Below are positions 7,243-16,900 of a stretch of DNA of 64,000 bases, in pieces. The stretch's first letter is position 1. Each line of letters begins with the position of its first letter. The stretch spans positions 1 through 64,000 of the forward strand of contig NZ_QYLP01000100.1 in assembly GCF_003614925.1 (NCBI RefSeq), written 5' to 3'. A program made the translations under genes and the position numbers. The notes below the pieces were generated by a model. That model was not told the DNA's origin and did no database searches. It saw only the letters and a program-made list of their open reading frames with translations. Source of the stretch: Arthrobacter celericrescens (lineage in GTDB: Bacteria; Actinomycetota; Actinomycetes; Actinomycetales; Micrococcaceae).

Positions 7243-7771
7243 CGTCGTGAGCGTCGATAGCACCGGCTTCTCCCCCGCTAGCCCTGACGAGGGGAGCCGG
7301 GCTGCGCATCCTGGTCCGGTGCCTGCGCGCCGGCGGTGTCCCAGGCGTTCCAAGTCTCCCTCTGTTCTCGGGCTGAACGCGCGATGAGTTCTGGCATGAG
7401 CATGGTGTGGAGCGATCCTTGCCCGGGGCGAATCTTGGACGCTGCCGCCGCTTGAGAAGCGCGGGCACGGTGAAGACGCCACCGCTGAAGGTATGTGGCG
7501 TGCCCGTTGGCGTCGTTCCTGATGCCCAAACCAGTCCTAGATGCCGCCGAGCGCGTTGATCGCGAAGCCACCGACCCCCCTAAATCGCCGACGACCCAGC
7601 CGGCGGCTTCGAAAGCTTTTCGACGGGCCGCGGCGCTCTGGGTGACATCATCTTGGACCCTGTCCAAGTGCGCGGGCAGCTCATCACGGAAGGGTCGTGG
7701 GCGCGGACGCTTTTCAAGCCAACGTCGGAAGTGCAGTATGGTAGATAGCCGGTGCTGGAAGGAGGTTTGCG
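7243..7771. other. Non-coding or decayed stretch
   Basis: No intact gene is seen in these 529 bases. A minus-strand frame contains RRKAFEAAGWVVGDLG (about 7573-7620), which looks like the opening of short HTH antitoxins, but the expected continuation is lost, so at most this is a decayed antitoxin fragment. The last 30 bases hold the AGGAGG ribosome site of the Panacea gene. Confidence 0.35.
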
Positions 7772-8233
7772 ATGGTCAGCGTCCATGATGTAGCCGCCTA
7801 CATTCTTAAGCAATGCGGCGCGATGAGCACAATGAAGCTCCAAAAGCTTTGTTACTACAGCCAGGGCTGGTCTTTGGCTTGGGATGAAAAGCCGCTCTTT
7901 GGATCCCGCATCGAAGCTTGGGCGAATGGGCCTGTCGTCTACGACCTGTACCAAAAACACCGTGGAAGATTTACGGTGGATTCTTGGCCGGATGGCAATC
8001 CAAATGCCATTGGAGCCGAGGAATGCGCAACGATAGACGCCGTCCTTGCCGCATACGGGCAGTTCAGCGGCCAGCAGCTCAGTGATCTCACCCATTCGGA
8101 ACGGCCATGGAAGGCTGCCAGGAAGAATGTCCCCAGCGGGGCTCGTTGCCAAGTGCCTGTGTCCTTGGACATCATGCAGGATTTCTTTGGTGGCATCGCT
8201 GCTGAGCAGGCTGCGGCCACCCAGTCCATTTGA
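7772..8233 (+). CDS. Panacea-domain (SocA/DUF4065-like) antitoxin
   Basis: A 153-residue protein with the Panacea / DUF4065 (SocA-like, GepA-like) pattern: an N-terminal VAAYILKQCGAMSTMKLQKL, then LCYYSQGWSLAWDEKPLF, then EAWANGPVVYDLYQKHRG. Such proteins serve as antitoxins that neutralise many unrelated toxins encoded beside them, or as proteolytic adaptors as in SocA. ATG at 7772 with AGGAGG a few bases upstream. The partner gene begins 6 bases after its stop, so the two form a compact operon near the island end. Length is normal for a one-domain Panacea protein. Antitoxin function is inferred from the family and from the gene pair. Confidence 0.85.
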   Translation: MVSVHDVAAYILKQCGAMSTMKLQKLCYYSQGWSLAWDEKPLFGSRIEAWANGPVVYDLYQKHRGRFTVDSWPDGNPNAIGAEECATIDAVLAAYGQFSGQQLSDLTHSERPWKAARKNVPSGARCQVPVSLDIMQDFFGGIAAEQAAATQSI

Positions 8234-8239
8234 TCCCGA

Positions 8240-8743
8240 GTGGCCAAGAGAAGTATCCCCACACCGCAAGCCCCGAAGCCCAGTAAGCAGGCTTGGGTTG
8301 ATACCCGGGGACTATCGGCAAAGGACAAGAAGGCTAAGGTCCTTTCTGTTCAGCCGGTTGCCATCGACGACAAGCTGTTCAAGTGGTCTGCTCAGGAAGT
8401 CGACCATGAACACTCTGGGGAATGGGACTGGGATCTTAGTCCCAAGGAGACAGCAGATTTGCTTGACCTTCTCTCCAGAACGTCGGAACTCACGTGGCGG
8501 GAAGTGAAGGAGCTGACGTTCAACGCCTCCCGCCGGAGTCGGGCGCTTCACCATGCTCAGCCCGTTGGCTCGATCTGTGAAGCGGCACAGCGCCGTCTGC
8601 ACGACATCGGAAGGGGCGACCAGGAGGAGGTTTTCCGGCTCCGCCATGGAAACCTCATCCGTGTTTGGGGCGTCCTTGAAGGGCCGGTGTTCTCGATCTT
8701 GTGGTACGACCGGAACCATAAGGTTTGCCCGAGTGACCCCTGA
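8240..8743 (+). CDS. Probable toxin partner of the Panacea antitoxin
   Basis: A 167-residue basic protein starting with GTG, six bases after the Panacea gene and probably translated by coupling, since no strong ribosome site is seen. The N-terminal third is Lys/Pro/Ser-rich; the C-terminal part reads FRLRHGNLIRVWGVLEGPVF and ends ILWYDRNHKVCP, a WD-x-x-H-x-V-x-P ending that I associate with uncharacterised proteins near Panacea or similar antitoxins. The fold and target are not known to me. Toxin status rests on its position behind a Panacea gene. The stop lies about 150 bases from the tRNA scar that ends the island. Confidence 0.6.
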   Translation: MAKRSIPTPQAPKPSKQAWVDTRGLSAKDKKAKVLSVQPVAIDDKLFKWSAQEVDHEHSGEWDWDLSPKETADLLDLLSRTSELTWREVKELTFNASRRSRALHHAQPVGSICEAAQRRLHDIGRGDQEEVFRLRHGNLIRVWGVLEGPVFSILWYDRNHKVCPSDP

Positions 8744-8891
8744 ACTTTTGTATTCGGCTCACCATTTCCGGTGACCGTCGCTTCTCCTTCGCAACGGTGG
8801 ACGCCGGCACCGAGCGGCTCACGGGGGAGCGACTTAAATTCCATGAGGCCGCAGGCATGGAACTCGACGATGCTGGCGGGCCAGGTTTCGC

Positions 8892-8931
8892 TAATCCGTG
8901 GGTCGTGGGTTCGAGCCCCACAGGGCCCACC
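8892..8931 (+). other. Orphan tRNA 3' fragment (probable tRNA-Lys), attachment-site scar
   Basis: TAATCCGTGGGTCGTGGG at 8892-8909 followed by TTCGAGCCCCAC and AGGGCCCACC has the 3' side of an anticodon loop and stem, a T arm with a perfect 5-base stem (GTGGG/CCCAC) around TTCGAGC, and an acceptor 3' strand. The bases match the 3' part of a tRNA-Lys(TTT) as I remember it. The 5' half is absent: upstream sequence cannot pair. This is the expected att duplication left at the distal end of an element inserted in the 3' end of a tRNA gene, with the intact tRNA on the same strand to the left, outside the window. Confidence 0.72.
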
Positions 8932-8994
8932 CCTCTCCTCCTCCACACACGTCCTGCGCTTCGGCCCCGTTCGTGCCCGGCTATCCTCGAGGGT

Positions 8995-9474
8995 ATGGAT
9001 ACGCGCCCCTTCCTGGACAAGGTCATGCCCGAGGCCTGGGACGCCGCAGAAACCTACGCGGCCGCGATCAGTAAGGCCGTGCTGCAGCGCGGGCTCACTG
9101 CCCAGGAAGTGGAATTCATCAAGGTGCGCGCCTCCCAGATCAACGGCTGCGCCTTCTGCCTGGACCTGCATTCCAGGCAGGCCCGGCACGCCGGAATCGC
9201 CCAGCAGAAGCTCGACCTGCTGCCGGCCTGGCGGGAGACCGACGCGTACGCCGAGCGCGAGGCAGCAGTCCTCTCGATCACCGAAGCTGCCACCAAACTG
9301 CCGCTGACCGAAGAAAGCCAGGCCGAGTTGTCGGCCGCCCGCAACGTCCTGGGCGAGGAAACCTTCGTCGCGGCTGAGTGGGTGGCGGTCACGATCAACG
9401 CCTTCAACCGCATCTCGATCCTCAGCGGGCACCCGGTGCGGCCCCGCGACGCCGACGGCAAGCTCATCCACTGA
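8995..9474 (+). CDS. Carboxymuconolactone decarboxylase / AhpD-like family protein
   Basis: A 159-residue protein from ATG 8995, preceded by GAGGG; the open frame extends upstream through the tRNA scar and is not coding there. It has the AhpD-type motif NGCAFCLDLHSRQA with C52, C55 and H59, which gives redox-active cysteines in alkylhydroperoxidase-like members of the CMD superfamily. Likely a small all-helical oxidoreductase that reduces peroxides or related compounds in the cytoplasm; the substrate is unknown. It is the first normal chromosomal gene right of the island boundary. Confidence 0.85.
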   Translation: MDTRPFLDKVMPEAWDAAETYAAAISKAVLQRGLTAQEVEFIKVRASQINGCAFCLDLHSRQARHAGIAQQKLDLLPAWRETDAYAEREAAVLSITEAATKLPLTEESQAELSAARNVLGEETFVAAEWVAVTINAFNRISILSGHPVRPRDADGKLIH

Positions 9475-9498
9475 AGCAGACCTTACTGAAATTCACCG

Positions 9499-9536
9499 AA
9501 CAAGAATCTGCAGAACAAGAATCCGCAGAACAAGAC
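9499..9536 (+). repeat. Short tandem direct repeat GAACAAGAATC(T/C)GCA
   Basis: Between the AhpD-like and GNAT genes, GAACAAGAATCTGCA, GAACAAGAATCCGCA and a partial third copy GAACAAGA follow each other as units of about 15 bases. Nothing ties it to a function; slipped-strand duplication is the simplest cause. Confidence 0.6.
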
Positions 9537-9549
9537 GAGGAGGATACAC

Positions 9550-9915
9550 ATGTCCCACACCCGTTTCGAAGTGCAGGACCGGCCCGAAGAATCACGGTAC
9601 GTTCTCATCGACCGCGGCACGGACGGATCCACGCAGGACGTGATCGGCGAGGAATCCTACGTGGATGTAGACGCTGACGGCGCCATTCAGCGCGTCCTGT
9701 TCCACACCGGCGTGTCCGAGGACTACGCGGGCCAGGGCCTCGCATCGGTGCTGGTGCGCGCCGCCGTCGAGGATGTCATCGGCGCCGGATATGCCGTGGT
9801 CCCGGTCTGCCCCTATGTCGCCGCCTGGCTGCCCAAGCACCCCGAGTACGCGGACAGCGTCGTCAAGCCTACGCCCGCGCACTTCCGCGCCGTGAAGGCT
9901 GTGACCGTCCGCTAG
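9550..9915 (+). CDS. GNAT-family N-acetyltransferase, small YjdJ-like type
   Basis: A 121-residue minimal GNAT domain. The acetyl-CoA binding turn is visible as DYAGQGLASVLVRAAV, following a strand VLFHTGVSEDY, and the C-terminal part VVPVCPYVAAWLPKHPEY is typical of the small YjdJ-like group. ATG 9550 is preceded by a strong AGGAGG (9538-9543). Cytoplasmic; the acetyl acceptor is unknown. It stands alone between the AhpD-like gene and the convergent AlkD-like gene. Confidence 0.88.
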   Translation: MSHTRFEVQDRPEESRYVLIDRGTDGSTQDVIGEESYVDVDADGAIQRVLFHTGVSEDYAGQGLASVLVRAAVEDVIGAGYAVVPVCPYVAAWLPKHPEYADSVVKPTPAHFRAVKAVTVR

Positions 9916-9942
9916 CGACGCCGCGCCATAAAGAGCCGGAAC

Positions 9943-10629
9943 CTAGCCGGCGTCCTGGCGCCGCACCATTTCGTTGATCCAGGCCGGCGCGAACGGAGAG
10001 GTGCAGTTCGGCGGCGTCGGGTAATCCTTCAGGACTTCCAGGCGCTCGCCGATCCCGATCGCGCGGTCACGGTAGGCGGGGTGTTCGATCCCGATCTGGG
10101 CCAGGCAGGTGTTCATGGCCCACTGCAGGCGGTCCGGGGCGGCCTTCATCTGCGCCTCGATAATGTCCAGCAGTCCGGGGAGGTCCAGGCCTTCGGGCTT
10201 CCTGACCACGCGTTCGCTGGTGAGCGCCCAGCCGGCGCTCGCGACCACCGGATCCGGATCGGCAAACCAGGCCTGCCGCAGTTCTTCGGCGTGCGGGCCC
10301 TTCTTCACCACGTAATTCACTAGCCAGTCGTGTACCTTGGGCGTGCGCGCCGCGCGCAGCATGCCGTCCAGTTCGTCCCGGTCAAACGCCTTCGGGCGGC
10401 AGATGAGCAGGGCAAGCAGTTTGGCTGCGGTGTCGTCCGTGGCCCACAGTTCCCGCGCCAGGTCCTGCTGGATCTTCAGGCGCTTCGCAACAGCGCGCAG
10501 CTTGCCGAGGTTCACGCCGTGGTCGTCGCCGTGTCGTTCGTTCACCTCGCGTGATTTCGGGTCCTCGAGTGCGGCCAATTCGGCCATCACCTCGGGCACC
10601 GTGGTTCCGTTCAGCGTTGCTTCGGCCAC
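9943..10629 (-). CDS. DNA alkylation repair protein, AlkD-like
   Basis: A 228-residue all-helical protein with HEAT-like repeats characteristic of AlkD-type DNA glycosylases, which remove alkylated bases without base flipping. Helical segments include DDTAAKLLALLICRPKAFDR and RTPKVHDWLVNYVVKKGPHA, then DPDPVVASAGWALTSERVVR. It starts with GTG at 10629 with AGGAGG just upstream, and its promoter shares the intergenic space with the giant gene on the other strand. Length agrees with the family. I have not checked the catalytic residues against AlkD. Confidence 0.8.
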   Translation of the reverse strand: MAEATLNGTTVPEVMAELAALEDPKSREVNERHGDDHGVNLGKLRAVAKRLKIQQDLARELWATDDTAAKLLALLICRPKAFDRDELDGMLRAARTPKVHDWLVNYVVKKGPHAEELRQAWFADPDPVVASAGWALTSERVVRKPEGLDLPGLLDIIEAQMKAAPDRLQWAMNTCLAQIGIEHPAYRDRAIGIGERLEVLKDYPTPPNCTSPFAPAWINEMVRRQDAG

Positions 10630-10956
10630 GTCAGCCTCCTGTCATCGGACGTGTTCTCAAGCGTACCCGCGACCTGTTTTCGGGCATGAAGTCTGATTTG
10701 TTGAAACGAATAACATCGGCGTGTCGCGGGTGCGACTCGCCGGAGCAATTCCTAAAGGGTATTGACTTAAAAATCCGCCCAGTAATAATCTCCCGCTTGG
10801 GTCGATCAAAACGGCTCGCATCCGGTCCGGACGGAGCCTCTGGGGCGTTCCGGAGAGCGTGAATGTCGTGGTCTCGCTGGGAGGGGCCGCGCGCGCCCAA
10901 CGCAGGCAATATTTTGCCTTGCGGCGGGCGCATTCTGGGGGTTTACGTCCGCGAGG
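10630..10956. other. Divergent intergenic region between AlkD-like gene and giant gene
   Basis: 327 bases with an AT-richer centre (about 10680-10790) than its surroundings. It holds the AlkD ribosome site on the minus strand, a good plus-strand promoter candidate at 10762-10791, and a leader of roughly 160 bases before the giant gene that includes a small hairpin GGCAA/TTGCC. I recognise no known riboswitch in the leader. Confidence 0.5.
10762..10791 (+). promoter_or_regulatory. Candidate promoter of the giant adhesin gene
   Basis: TTGACT (10762-10767) is followed by TAATAA at 10783-10788 (15-base spacing) or TAATCT at 10786-10791 (18-base spacing). It lies in the AT-richest patch of the area. 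Transcription from here would give a leader of about 160 bases. Assignment by eye. Confidence 0.5.
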
Positions 10957-13900
10957 ATGCACGCGATGACTTGGACTGTGCTGGGGTCGGCCCTGCGGCG
11001 GATTGTGTCCGCTGCAGTGGCGCTTTGCATGGTGGTTGCCTTCAACCTTCCCTCGGCCATACCGGCCGTGGCCGCTCCTGCGGCTGGCCCTTCACGCGCC
11101 CCGGGACTCCAAGGATTCGTGCTGTTCGAGGGCGAACACCAGGACGCCGCGTACACCGCGGGCGCCCAGTCCGGCGCCACAATCTCGGCCGCGGACCTCG
11201 CCGCAGTGCAGGGTTCCGCGGCGGCCCAGTGGCCTGGCTGGAACGTCAGCGGGGCCACGGTCTTCCTGCAGGACCTGCCCGGCGACGCACTCGCCATCAC
11301 CTCCGGGAACAGCATCGCGGTTGACCCGACGGCGGCCGGCTGGGGCTGGTCCGCCAGCACGGGTGCGCCGGCCCCCGGAACAATGGACCTGCTGACCGTC
11401 CTCGCGCACGAGTACGGCCACATCGCCGGATTCGCCGACGTCGAGGGCGGGGCCGATCTGATGACCCGCACCCTCAGCCCGGGGGAGCGGCGCTTCAACA
11501 GCCCCGAGCGGATGTACCCGGCCGCCGTCGAACCCGCACGGGCCGCTGAACCCGCACCAGCCGCTGAACCCGCGACCGCCGTCGAGCCCGCAGCGGAGCC
11601 GGCGCCCGCAACGGAACCCCCGGCAGAACCGGCTCCCGCAGCGGAGACCGAAACGGAAACCGCGACGGGCAGCGAAGCGACGGTCACCGAAGCAGCTCCG
11701 GCCGCCGAAGACGGTGCACCCACCGGACCCACCCCCGCACCGGCTTCCGCGGCCGGAGCCTCCGTGACGGCAGAGTCCCTTTCGGGGCCGGAAGCGCCTT
11801 CGGAACAGGCTCCGGCCTCGGATCCAGTAAGCGAGCCTGTAAGCGAACCCGCGCCTGAGCCAGCACCCACCACCTGGGTCCTGGCCATGGCCGGCACCTC
11901 GGCCGCCCTGGTCTTCAACGCGGACGGCACGGCCACCTTTGGCGGTGAGACCCGCAGCTTGGCCGGCATCGACGCAATCAGCGTCACCGGCACCGCGGGC
12001 GACGACACCTTCACCGTTGACCGGGGAACGAACAACCCGGCCATCACCGTGACCTTCGACGGCGCGGCCGGTTTCGACACCCTGGTCACGGCGGGCATCA
12101 CCGCGAGCAGCCGCTCCGTCGCCGCCGACCCGCACTCGGGCACCCTGTGGCTGGACGCCACGGTGATCAACTACCTGAACATCGAGCCCATCGCCTCGGG
12201 CGACGCCAGCAACGCTGTCTACGAACTGACCGGCGGCGACGACGTCGCCACCCTCACCCTCAACGGCGGCGGCCTGCTGGAGCTCAGCGGCGCCACCTTC
12301 GAGACCGTGGCATTCGCCGCCCCCAGCACCTCGCTGACCATCAAGGGCGGGGCGGGCAAGGACAAGATCACCATCTCCGGCACCATCGCCCTGGTGGCGG
12401 CCTGGCTGCTGATCCAGATGGAACTCATCGAGGTGGCCGACGACGCCAGCATCACCACCACCGGCGACGTCACCCTCGAGGCGGCCGACTCGGTGACGGG
12501 CGGACCGGTCCTTGGCTGCCTCGTGGCCCTGGCGACGCACTGCACCGACGTCGCGGTCACCATCAACGGCGGCAACATCAGCGCCAACAACCTCAACCTC
12601 ACCGCAACATCCAGCATCGTCCCGGACGCGAGCCACTTCGCCGCCTACGCCATCAACGTCGATTCCAAGGCCGCGGTCAACGTCACCGGCAACGCGCATC
12701 TGGCAGCAACCGGCGCCGTGGTGATGTCGGCCAGTTCCACGGTTGGCCCGGTGACGCTGAACAAGGATTACGGCGACCTCGCCATCATCTCCTCCGACGC
12801 CGGAGTGAGCGTAGGCGGAAGCGCCGTGGTCACCGCCGGCTCGAACGTCACCATGACGTCCACGTCAACGGTCGACGCCGGAGCCACCCCGGGCTCGGCC
12901 GGCAAGGACGAGGGCGAAGCCGATTCCTCCGGCACTAGCACCTTCGACGCCGCCGTCGCCATCTTGACCGTGACGGCCAAGACCATCACCAAGGTGGCCG
13001 GCACCGCGCACCTCGAGGTGGTCGGGGACCTCGCCCTCGCCGCCATCAACCACGCGTCGCTCACGGCCACCGGCGACGCGAGCGACGCCAACTCCGGTGC
13101 CGGCATCGCCGTCGCGAACCTGAACCAGACCACCATGGCCTTCATCGCCTCCACCAGCGCCACCCCGACCACGGCCGCCACGCTCGACATCACGGCCGAC
13201 TCGGAAGGCGCCAACACTTCCTCGACGAAGGCCGGGGTCGACGGCTCGACGCAGAACGACAAGGACCCCAACTCGGCAGACCGCGGCAACGGCCAGGCCA
13301 ACACCGCGGACGGCAACATCGGCATCGCCGGCGCACTCTCCGTGAACGTCCTGCACAGCCACACCGCCGCATTCATCTCCGGCTCCCGGGTCACCACCAC
13401 CGGAGTGCAGCGGATCCACGCCGGCTCCAGCAACGGCGCCACGGCCACCGCGGACGGCAGCACCACCTCCGGCAGCGGACTGGGCGTCGGCGTCGCGGTC
13501 GGCATCAACGTGGTCACCCTGCTCACCGAGGCCTACCTGGCCGGCGGCGCCATCCTGAACGCGGGCGGCGTGGTCCTCGAAGCCTTCGGCCCCGCCACCG
13601 GCAAGAACACCTTCTCCGCGGACGCCACCTCCGGCGCTGGCGGGGACGCCACCGTGGGCGTGGCCGGCTCCCTGGCCCTGAACATCATCACCGCCACCAC
13701 CCTGGCCAACGTCCGCGGCGCCGGCGCCAACCTCAACGGCTCGGACCTCACCCAGACGGCCAAGGCAAGCCACGAAAACAAGGCCAAGGCCAAGGCAAAG
13801 CAGAACGGCGGCGGCTCGGTGGGCATCGGAGCCTCCGTCGCGATCAACATCATCAACAACGTCGTGGCGGCCGGGCTGGCCGTGAACGGCATCCTCACCG

Positions 13901-16900
13901 CCGCCAAGAAGCTGGCGATGAACGCCACCACCACGGACGCCACCACCACGGAGGCGAGCGGCGGCGCGGCCGGCGGCAGCGCGGCAGTCCTCACCGGCGT
14001 CGTCGGCATCACCATCTCGAACGTCTCCACCAGCGCGTCCGTCAGGCGGGGCAGCGCCCTCACCACCACCGGCAACATCACCGGCAAGGCAGACCAGACC
14101 GCCACCGTGGACACCAAGGCCCTCGGCGCCACCACCGCCGGCGCCGGCGCCACCCTCGGTGCCGCGATCTCCTTCGCCCTCACCTCGGCCGAACACGTGG
14201 TGGATTCCTCGATCAACCGGAACACCACCTCCGGCGGCCTGATCAGCATGGAAGCGGACGGCACCTCCACCACCGCCACCACCGCAACGGCCAGCGCGGC
14301 CGGTGCCGAGGGCGGCCAGAGCGCGGGCGGCAAGGACTCCTCCAACAAGGACAGCAAGCAGAAGTCGGACGCCCAGCTCGGCTTCGCCGACTCCAAGTCC
14401 ACCTCCACCAACGCCAACGGCACCAGCACCCCGGCCGCCAAGAATGAGGACGGGACCACCGTGACGGTCGCCGCCGCGATCGCGCTGAACCTGGTGACCT
14501 CGACGACGACGGCGCTCGCCGCCGCTGCGGCCGGCCAGCCTGCCATCGTGGTCACCGCAGTTGGAGCCGTCACGTTCAAGGCGCTGAACAACACCGACGC
14601 CAAGGCCGTGGCCGACGGTTCGGCAAGCAACGGCAGCTCGGTGACCATCGGCGCGGGCCTGGCCATCAACAAGGTGATCCTGCGGACCGAGGCAAGCATC
14701 GGCGTCGGTACGGCGGTCACGGCGGGCGGGCTCAACCTGACGGCCGGCATGCGGCCGCTGGGCTCGGACACGGTGCATGCCTTCGAGGCGGACGCCAAGG
14801 CCGGGGCTTCGGGAAGCAGCGGCAACCTGGGCATCGCCGGCGCCTTCGCACTGAACATCGTCGACCAGGACACCCTCGCCACCGTCCACGCCGACCCGAC
14901 CCCGGCCCCACAGGCACCGGCCGCTCCGGGTGTGGCGATCGTGGGCGGCGGCGCCGTGGCGATGAGCGCCAACTCGAACTCCACCTCCAACGCCAAGGCC
15001 AAGGCCAGCCAGTCCGGCAGCGGAACCGTGGGCATCGGCGCCGCCTTCGCACTGAACCTCATCAACGACACGGTGTACTCGGGAATCGACCAGGTGGGGG
15101 ACCCGACACGCGGGCCCCCGCTGACCGGAGCCGGAAACGTCACCATCGCAGGAACCACCGCGCACACCCTGACCACGACAGCCGAAAGCGGATCAGCGGG
15201 CGGAACAGTCAGCATCACCCCGGCAATCGCGATCACCATCGCCAACATTCTCAGCAGCGCCTCGCTCGGCGCCAGCGCCACGGCCCTCACCGCCAGCGGC
15301 GCCGTGGACGCCCAGGCCACCCAGACCGTCAAGGCCACCACCACCGCCAAGGGCGACACCAAGGTGGGCAGCACCGCCGGCATCGGTGTCTCCCTCGCAC
15401 TGGCCATCATCGACAACGACGTCGATTCAGGCAGTGCCCGCAGCATCACGGCCGGCGGCGCCGTCAGCTTCAAGGCCACCGGAACCTCGGACACCAAGAC
15501 CACCGCCGAAGCCTCCGCGAAGGGCGCCTCGCCCAGCGAAGGCAGCAGCGGCGGCGGCAAGGATGTCAACAAGAAGGCCGACGACAACCTCGGCCAGGCC
15601 AAGAGCACCCAGTCCGCCGAAACCGGAAAGACCTCCAGCACCAGTTCCACCCCGAAAGCCGCCAGCAACGAGGACGGCGGAAGCTCCGTCTCGATCGCCG
15701 GCGCCATCGCCATCAACGTCGTGCAGACCACCTCGCGGGCCTGGTTCGCCAACGGGATCACCATCAGCTCCGGCGGGATCGTCACCCTCAAGAGCCTGGC
15801 CAACACCGACGCCCTCGCCCACGCCAAGGGCGACAGCGCCGCGGACGCCAGCGTGGGCATCGGCGCCGGCGTCGCTGTGAACAAGGTGGACATCGTCAAC
15901 CGCGCCGTCACGGGCACCGCCACCATCACCGGCACCGGCCTGGTCCTCACGGCCGACCTGACCGGCGGCGACACCAATGACGTGGTGCGGCGCTGGACCG
16001 GCAGCGAATGGAAGACCGTGGAAAGCGGCGCCGAACTTCCCGGTCCGTCCAAGGACGACCTCGCCTACGTCAAGACCAACGGCGGCACCGGCGGCAACGA
16101 CGGCATCTACAAGTTCAACGGCAGCGACTGGACCCTGGACCAGGACGTCACCATCACCAGCGCTGCCGCCTTCCCCGGTTCACCCTCCAGCGGCGACTAC
16201 TTCCTGCTCACCACCGCCCACGACGGCCACCCGCGCAACAGCGTCTACAAGTACGACGGCAGCGAGTGGGACTTCGTCACTGCAGACACCTACGGGCAGA
16301 AGGAAGAACTGCCCAAGAACGACATCGAAGAGAACGACTGGTTCCAGCTCACCGCCCAGGACGGCGCCAACGCCCCCGGCTTCTACAAGCGCAACGGCTC
16401 CCAGCAGTGGGTGGCCCAGTCCGTGACATTGACGGACGGCGACCACTTCCCGGCCAGCCCCGCCACGGACCAGCTCTTCCGGCTCTGGGAGCACGAGGTC
16501 TCCGCCACTGCACGTGCCGGCGCCAGCAAGGCTTCGAGCGTCGGAGTCGCCGGAGCCCTGGCCCTGAACATCGTCACCAACACCACCGAAGCCGTGCTGC
16601 AGGCAGGTGCCTCGGCAACGCTCGGCGGCTCCGCCGTCGTAATCTCCGCGCTCAGCAACGAATACGACTACGCCAAGGCCAGCGGCAAGGCCGAGGTGGG
16701 CAGCGCCACCGGCGTCGGCGCCTCCGTCGCCCTGCAGGTCCTGGTGCCCTCCACCGTCAGGGCGGAAGCCGAAAACGGCGCGGGCCTTAGCGGCGGATCC
16801 TCGGTGACCGTGGACGCCTTCGGCTTCCGCGACATGGTCACCACGGCCGAAGGCGGAACGGCCGGCGGCACCGCGGTCACCCCGGTGGTGGCCCTGCTCA

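Noticed and set aside
7278..7667. 129-codon minus-strand frame with RRKAFEAAGWVVGDLG as a complete antitoxin gene
   Set aside because: Only the first 15 or so residues look like an HTH antitoxin; the rest is unrelated, so at most it is a decayed remnant.
8557..9471. 304-codon minus-strand frame containing GPCGARTHDPRI
   Set aside because: This phrase is the well-known false translation of a tRNA fragment; the frame crosses the tRNA scar and is antisense to the AhpD-like gene.
10792..10956. Riboswitch in the leader of the giant gene
   Set aside because: No c-di-AMP, c-di-GMP, cobalamin or other core that I know could be matched; only a small GGCAA/TTGCC hairpin is visible.
11515..11877. Possible CRISPR or other spaced repeat array in the giant gene
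   Set aside because: The repeats are short, adjacent and in frame, and encode a Pro/Ala/Glu linker; there are no spacers. No CRISPR array is seen anywhere in the window.
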